A stretch of DNA of 64,000 bases, from contig CAIXNB010000050.1 of NCBI GenBank assembly GCA_903920695.1, positions 1 through 64,000 on the forward strand, read 5' to 3'. This document shows positions 59,824-64,000 of the stretch, one piece after another. How positions within the stretch are numbered: the stretch's first letter is position 1; each line of letters starts with the position of its first letter. This DNA comes from an uncultured beta proteobacterium (lineage in GTDB: Bacteria; Pseudomonadota; Gammaproteobacteria; Burkholderiales; Burkholderiaceae_C). Under the pieces are notes generated by a model. That model was given only the letters and a program-made list of their open reading frames with translations, did no database searches and was not told the origin of the DNA. The position numbers and the translations under genes were made by a program.

Positions 59824-61620
59824 ATGCCCACCTATACCCCACCCCTGCGCGACATGCAATTTGTGATGCATGAAGTGCTCAAGGTTGTCGATGATTTCAA
59901 GCAGATGCCGCAGTACGCCGAGATGGACGTCGAGACCATCAGCGCCGTGCTCGAAGAGGGCGGCAAATTTGCTGCCGAGGTCATCTTCCCGCTCAATGTC
60001 AGCGGCGATGCCGAAGGCTGCACTTATGACCCGGTCACGCATGCCGTGACGACACCCAAAGGCTTCAAGGAAGCGTACCGGACCTACATCGATGCCGGCT
60101 GGGCGGCACTCGGCTGTGACCCCGAGTATGGTGGCCAGGGCCTGCCACTGGTGGTCAACCAGTGCTTCTATGAAATGCTCAACAGTGCCAACCAGGCCTG
60201 GACCATGTACCCGGGTCTCACGCACGGTGCCTATGCATCGCTGGAGAGCCATGGCACGCCCGAACAAAAGCAGACTTACCTGCCCAAGATGATCAGCGGC
60301 GAGTGGACCGGCACCATGTGCCTGACCGAAGCGCATTGCGGTACCGACCTGGGCCTGATGCGCACCAAGGCCGAGCCGCAGCCTGACGGTACTTACAAGC
60401 TCACAGGCAACAAGATCTTCATCAGCGCTGGTGAACAGGACATGACCGACAACATCATTCACCTGGTGCTGGCGCGCTTGCCCGATGCCCCACCCGGCAT
60501 CAAGGGCGTCAGCCTGTTCATCGTACCCAAGTTCCTTGTCAACAAGGATGGAACCGTGGGCGCGCGCAACGGCATTTACTGCGGTGGCCTCGAACACAAG
60601 ATGGGCATCAAGGGCAATGCAACCGCCCAGCTCGTGCTCGAAGATGCAGTCGGCACCATGGTCGGCCAGCCCAATAAGGGCATGGCCGGCATGTTTGTCA
60701 TGATGAATGCGGCGCGGCTCGGCGTCGGCAACCAGGGCCAGGGTCTGATCGAAGTGGCTTACCAGAATGCCCTGGCCTATGCCAAGGACCGCATTCAGAT
60801 GCGCTCGCTCACCGGACCGAAGGCCAAGGACCAGCCGGCCGACCCGATCATCGTGCATCCCGATGTGCGCAAGATGCTGCTCACCGCCAAGGCCTACGCC
60901 GAAGGCGGGCGCGCCCTGCTGTGCTACAGCTCTATGCTGCTCGAAAAAGAGCACAACCATCCGGACGAGAAGGTGCGCAAGGACTCCGGCGAAATGCTGG
61001 CCATGCTGACACCCATCGTCAAGGCCTTCAGCACCGACAACGGCTGGACTGCGACCTCGGCCTGCCTGCAAGTGTTCGGTGGTCACGGCTACATCAAGGA
61101 ATGGGGCATGGAGCAGTTCGTGCGCGATGCCCGCATCAACATGATTTACGAAGGCACGAACACGGTCCAGTCGCTGGACCTGCTCGGCCGCAAGATTCTC
61201 GGCAACAACGGCGCTACGCTGCGCAAGTTCGGCAAGCTGATCGGCAAGCTGGTGGAAGAAGAGGGCGTCAACGAAAAGATGTCCGAGTTCATCACGCCGA
61301 TTGCCGTGCTGGGCGAGCAGATGACCAAGTTCACCACCGAGATCGGTTTCAAGGGCTTCCAGAACCCCGATGAAGTGGGTGCTGCCGCCGTCGATTACCT
61401 GCGTGTTGCCGGCCACTTGGTGTTCGGGTATTTCTGGGCCCGCATGGCGCAAGTCGCGCTGCGCGAGATCGCCGCCGGCAATACCGATCCGTTCTACCTG
61501 GCCAAAGTACAGACGGCGCGTTTCTACTTTGCCAAGCTGTTCCCCGAGACGGCGACTTTGATGCGCACGGCGCGTGCTGGCAGCAAGGTCTTGATGGATA
61601 CTGATGCCGCGCTGGCCTAA
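59824..61620 (+). CDS. acyl-CoA dehydrogenase
   Basis: 'MCLTEAHCGTDLGLMRTKAEPQPDGTYKLTGNKIFISAGEQDMTDNIIHLVLARL', 'QVFGGHGYIKEWGMEQFVRDARINMIYEGTN'. Confidence 0.93.
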   Translation: MPTYTPPLRDMQFVMHEVLKVVDDFKQMPQYAEMDVETISAVLEEGGKFAAEVIFPLNVSGDAEGCTYDPVTHAVTTPKGFKEAYRTYIDAGWAALGCDPEYGGQGLPLVVNQCFYEMLNSANQAWTMYPGLTHGAYASLESHGTPEQKQTYLPKMISGEWTGTMCLTEAHCGTDLGLMRTKAEPQPDGTYKLTGNKIFISAGEQDMTDNIIHLVLARLPDAPPGIKGVSLFIVPKFLVNKDGTVGARNGIYCGGLEHKMGIKGNATAQLVLEDAVGTMVGQPNKGMAGMFVMMNAARLGVGNQGQGLIEVAYQNALAYAKDRIQMRSLTGPKAKDQPADPIIVHPDVRKMLLTAKAYAEGGRALLCYSSMLLEKEHNHPDEKVRKDSGEMLAMLTPIVKAFSTDNGWTATSACLQVFGGHGYIKEWGMEQFVRDARINMIYEGTNTVQSLDLLGRKILGNNGATLRKFGKLIGKLVEEEGVNEKMSEFITPIAVLGEQMTKFTTEIGFKGFQNPDEVGAAAVDYLRVAGHLVFGYFWARMAQVALREIAAGNTDPFYLAKVQTARFYFAKLFPETATLMRTARAGSKVLMDTDAALA

Positions 61621-61655
61621 GCGCATTTTTAAAACCAAGAAAGAGGAGACAAACC

Positions 61656-62108
61656 ATGAAGATCGTTCAAGTTCTGGGTGCAGGTGCGGTGGTCATTGCC
61701 GCTTTGTGCGGCGTCGGCAGCGTGCAGGCGCAAATGACGCCGGTGGGCTTGTGGAAGACCATTGACGACGACGGCAAGACCGAGAAGTCCCTGGTGCGCA
61801 TCACGGAGAAGGATGGCGTGTTGTCGGGCGTGATCGAGAAAATATTTGATCCCGCCAAGCAGGACTCCAAGTGCGACCAGTGTACGGATGAGCGCAAGGA
61901 CAAGCCCGCTTTGGGCATGACCATCATTCGCAACGTGCGACAGGATGCCGATGACAAGGAGATATGGACCGGGGGGCAGATTCTGGACCCCAACAACGGT
62001 AAGTCCTACAAGACGCGCCTGAAGCCGGTCGACGGCGGCAAGACGTTGCAGATGCGGGGTTATATCGGGTTTATTTATCGCACGCAGGTGTGGCAGCGTG
62101 TTGAATGA
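61656..62108 (+). CDS. DUF2147-like secreted protein
   Basis: signal peptide; 'GLWKTIDDDGKTEKSLVRITEKDGVLSGVIEKIF'. Confidence 0.75.
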   Translation: MKIVQVLGAGAVVIAALCGVGSVQAQMTPVGLWKTIDDDGKTEKSLVRITEKDGVLSGVIEKIFDPAKQDSKCDQCTDERKDKPALGMTIIRNVRQDADDKEIWTGGQILDPNNGKSYKTRLKPVDGGKTLQMRGYIGFIYRTQVWQRVE

Positions 62109-62164
62109 CATGGGTCACTGAACACGCCGGTCGCGGTGTGCGGAAAACTGTTTAGGAGTAAGTT

Positions 62165-64000
62165 GTGAGTCGATTCCAAGTCCGAAAAGTCGCCGTGCTC
62201 GGCGCCGGTGTGATGGGTGCGCAAATCGCCGCCCATCTCGTCAATGTCAAGGTGCCGGTCGTCCTGTTCGACCTGCCCGCCAAGGAGGGGCCGAAGAACG
62301 GCATCGTGACACGCGCCATCGAGGGCCTGAAAAAGCTCAAGCCGGCGCCGCTCGGTGTGGCGCAGGACGCTGAACTGATACAGGCCGCCAATTACGAAGA
62401 GCATCTGGACCTGCTCAAAGACTGCGATCTGGTGATCGAGGCGATTGCCGAACGCATGGACTGGAAGCTCGACCTGTACCAGAAGATCGCGCCTTTCCTG
62501 GCGCCGCACGCCATCGTCGCCTCCAACACCTCGGGCTTGTCAATCACCAAGCTCAGCGACGTTTTGCCGCAGGCGATCAAGCCGCGCTTTTGCGGCATCC
62601 ACTTCTTCAACCCGCCGCGCTACATGATGCTGGTGGAGTTGATCAATACGCCGAGCACGGAGCCAGAAGTCCTCGACGAACTGGAAGCCTTTGTCACCAG
62701 CAACCTTGGCAAGGGTGTGGTGCGGGCCAAGGACTCGCCCAACTTCATCGCCAACCGCATTGGCATCGCGGGCATGCTCGCGACCATGAAGGAGGTTGAG
62801 AATTTTGGTCTCTCCTACGACGTGGTTGATGACCTGACCGGCAAGAAGCTCGGGCGCGCAAGTTCGGGTACCTTCCGCACGGCCGATGTCGTGGGTCTCG
62901 ACACCATGGCGCACGTCATCAAGACGCTGCAGGACACGCTGAGTCTGGAGACCGATCCGTTCTATGCCAGTTTTGCCACGCCCGATGTGCTCAAGACCCT
63001 GCTGGGAAAAGGTTTCCTGGGGCAAAAGAGCAAGGCCGGCTTCTTCAAGAAGGCCGGACGCGACATCCTGCGCTTTGACCCGGTGGCAAAGGACTATGTG
63101 CCGGCCGGCCAAAAGGCCGACGAAGTCTATGCCCGCATGCTGAAGAAGCCGGCGGCCGAGCGCCTCAAACTGCTGCGTGGCAGCGAGGGCGCGCAGGGCC
63201 AGTTCCTCTGGGCCATCCTGCGCAACAGCTTCCATTACGCGGCCGTGCACCTGGCATCGATTGCCGACAACGCGCGCGATGCCGACTTTTGCATGCGTTG
63301 GGGCTTTGGTATGAAGCAGGGCCCGTTTGAGCTCTGGCAGGAAGCCGGCTGGCTAGCCGTGGCCAATATGATCAAGGAAGACATCGACGCCGGCAAGGCG
63401 CTGTGCAAGGCACCGCTGCCGGACTGGGTGTTCAAGGGCCCGGTGGCCGATGCCGGTGGCGTGCACATGCCGCGGGGCTCATGGAACCCGAGCACGGGTC
63501 AATTCGTGCAGCCGCGCCAATTGCCGGTTTATGCGCGCCAGCATTTTCCTGAGAGCGTGCTCGGCGCCAATGCACCCAAAGCCGAAGCCGCCGGCAAGAC
63601 CTTGCACGAAGACGAGGCGATTCGCTTGTGGACGCTGGATGACACGGTGCTGATTGCCAGCATCAAGACCAAGATGCACGCCATCGGCCCGGGTGTGGTC
63701 GAAGGCCTGATGCAGGGCTTGGAACTGGCCGAGGCCAGTTACAAGGGCTTGGTGGTCTGGTCGCCGGGTGAGATGTTCTCGGCCGGTGCCGACCTGCAGG
63801 CCATGCTGCCGGGCTTTGTCATGGGCGGTGTCAAAGCGATTGACGGTGCCGAAGCCGAGATGCAGCAGGCCATGCTGCGGCTGCGCTATGCCAATGTGCC
63901 GGTCGTATCAGCCGTGCGCGGCCTGGCACTCGGCGGTGGTTGCGAACTCGCAGCCTACTCGGCCAAACGCGTTGTTGCCATGGAGAGCTACATGGGTCTG
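62165..64000 (+). CDS. 3-hydroxyacyl-CoA dehydrogenase / enoyl-CoA hydratase (FadB-like), truncated by window end
   Basis: GTG start after GGAG RBS; 'VRKVAVLGAGVMGAQIAAHL'; hydratase-like region near the window end. Confidence 0.88.
   Translation, partial: MSRFQVRKVAVLGAGVMGAQIAAHLVNVKVPVVLFDLPAKEGPKNGIVTRAIEGLKKLKPAPLGVAQDAELIQAANYEEHLDLLKDCDLVIEAIAERMDWKLDLYQKIAPFLAPHAIVASNTSGLSITKLSDVLPQAIKPRFCGIHFFNPPRYMMLVELINTPSTEPEVLDELEAFVTSNLGKGVVRAKDSPNFIANRIGIAGMLATMKEVENFGLSYDVVDDLTGKKLGRASSGTFRTADVVGLDTMAHVIKTLQDTLSLETDPFYASFATPDVLKTLLGKGFLGQKSKAGFFKKAGRDILRFDPVAKDYVPAGQKADEVYARMLKKPAAERLKLLRGSEGAQGQFLWAILRNSFHYAAVHLASIADNARDADFCMRWGFGMKQGPFELWQEAGWLAVANMIKEDIDAGKALCKAPLPDWVFKGPVADAGGVHMPRGSWNPSTGQFVQPRQLPVYARQHFPESVLGANAPKAEAAGKTLHEDEAIRLWTLDDTVLIASIKTKMHAIGPGVVEGLMQGLELAEASYKGLVVWSPGEMFSAGADLQAMLPGFVMGGVKAIDGAEAEMQQAMLRLRYANVPVVSAVRGLALGGGCELAAYSAKRVVAMESYMGL

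Noticed and set aside
59752-61638. 628-aa minus-strand ORF opposite the acyl-CoA dehydrogenase
   Set aside because: Antisense shadow ORF without domain motifs.

Overview
This 64 kb window looks like a betaproteobacterial (Burkholderiales-like) chromosome. It has five parts. (1) About 1-7,200 is a lower-GC accessory segment abutting the 3' end of a tRNA-Ser(TGA) gene. It carries a filamentous-phage-type II/X replication protein, a RecQ helicase without an evident winged-helix domain, two small MazE/AbrB-like proteins with no visible toxin, and a convergent minus-strand operon of two HTH proteins, a RepA/AAA_25-like protein with no intact Walker A motif, and an orphan. (2) About 7.3-21.9 kb is housekeeping DNA plus a urate-degradation cluster (puuD, uraH, a uraD-allC fusion, puuE, xdhC). 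(3) About 22-36 kb holds ppdK, a peroxiredoxin and a Liv-type ABC transporter / acyl-CoA ligase cluster with a Crp/Fnr regulator. (4) About 36.5-45.4 kb is a storage-lipid locus with a WS/DGAT wax-ester synthase, a two-domain fatty acyl-CoA reductase, an acyl-CoA-binding protein, a phasin-like protein, a PHA-system protein and a patatin. (5) About 45.5-56.8 kb is an rfbBDAC-led surface-polysaccharide cluster containing a small element with IS1380-like terminal repeats. It is followed by an H-NS-like gene, argB, an slmA-like gene and beta-oxidation genes. The best candidates for something under-described are the Rep(II/X)-RecQ element with its pseudo-ATPase operon, and the wax-ester locus. All family calls were made by reading motifs by eye; no database search was run.
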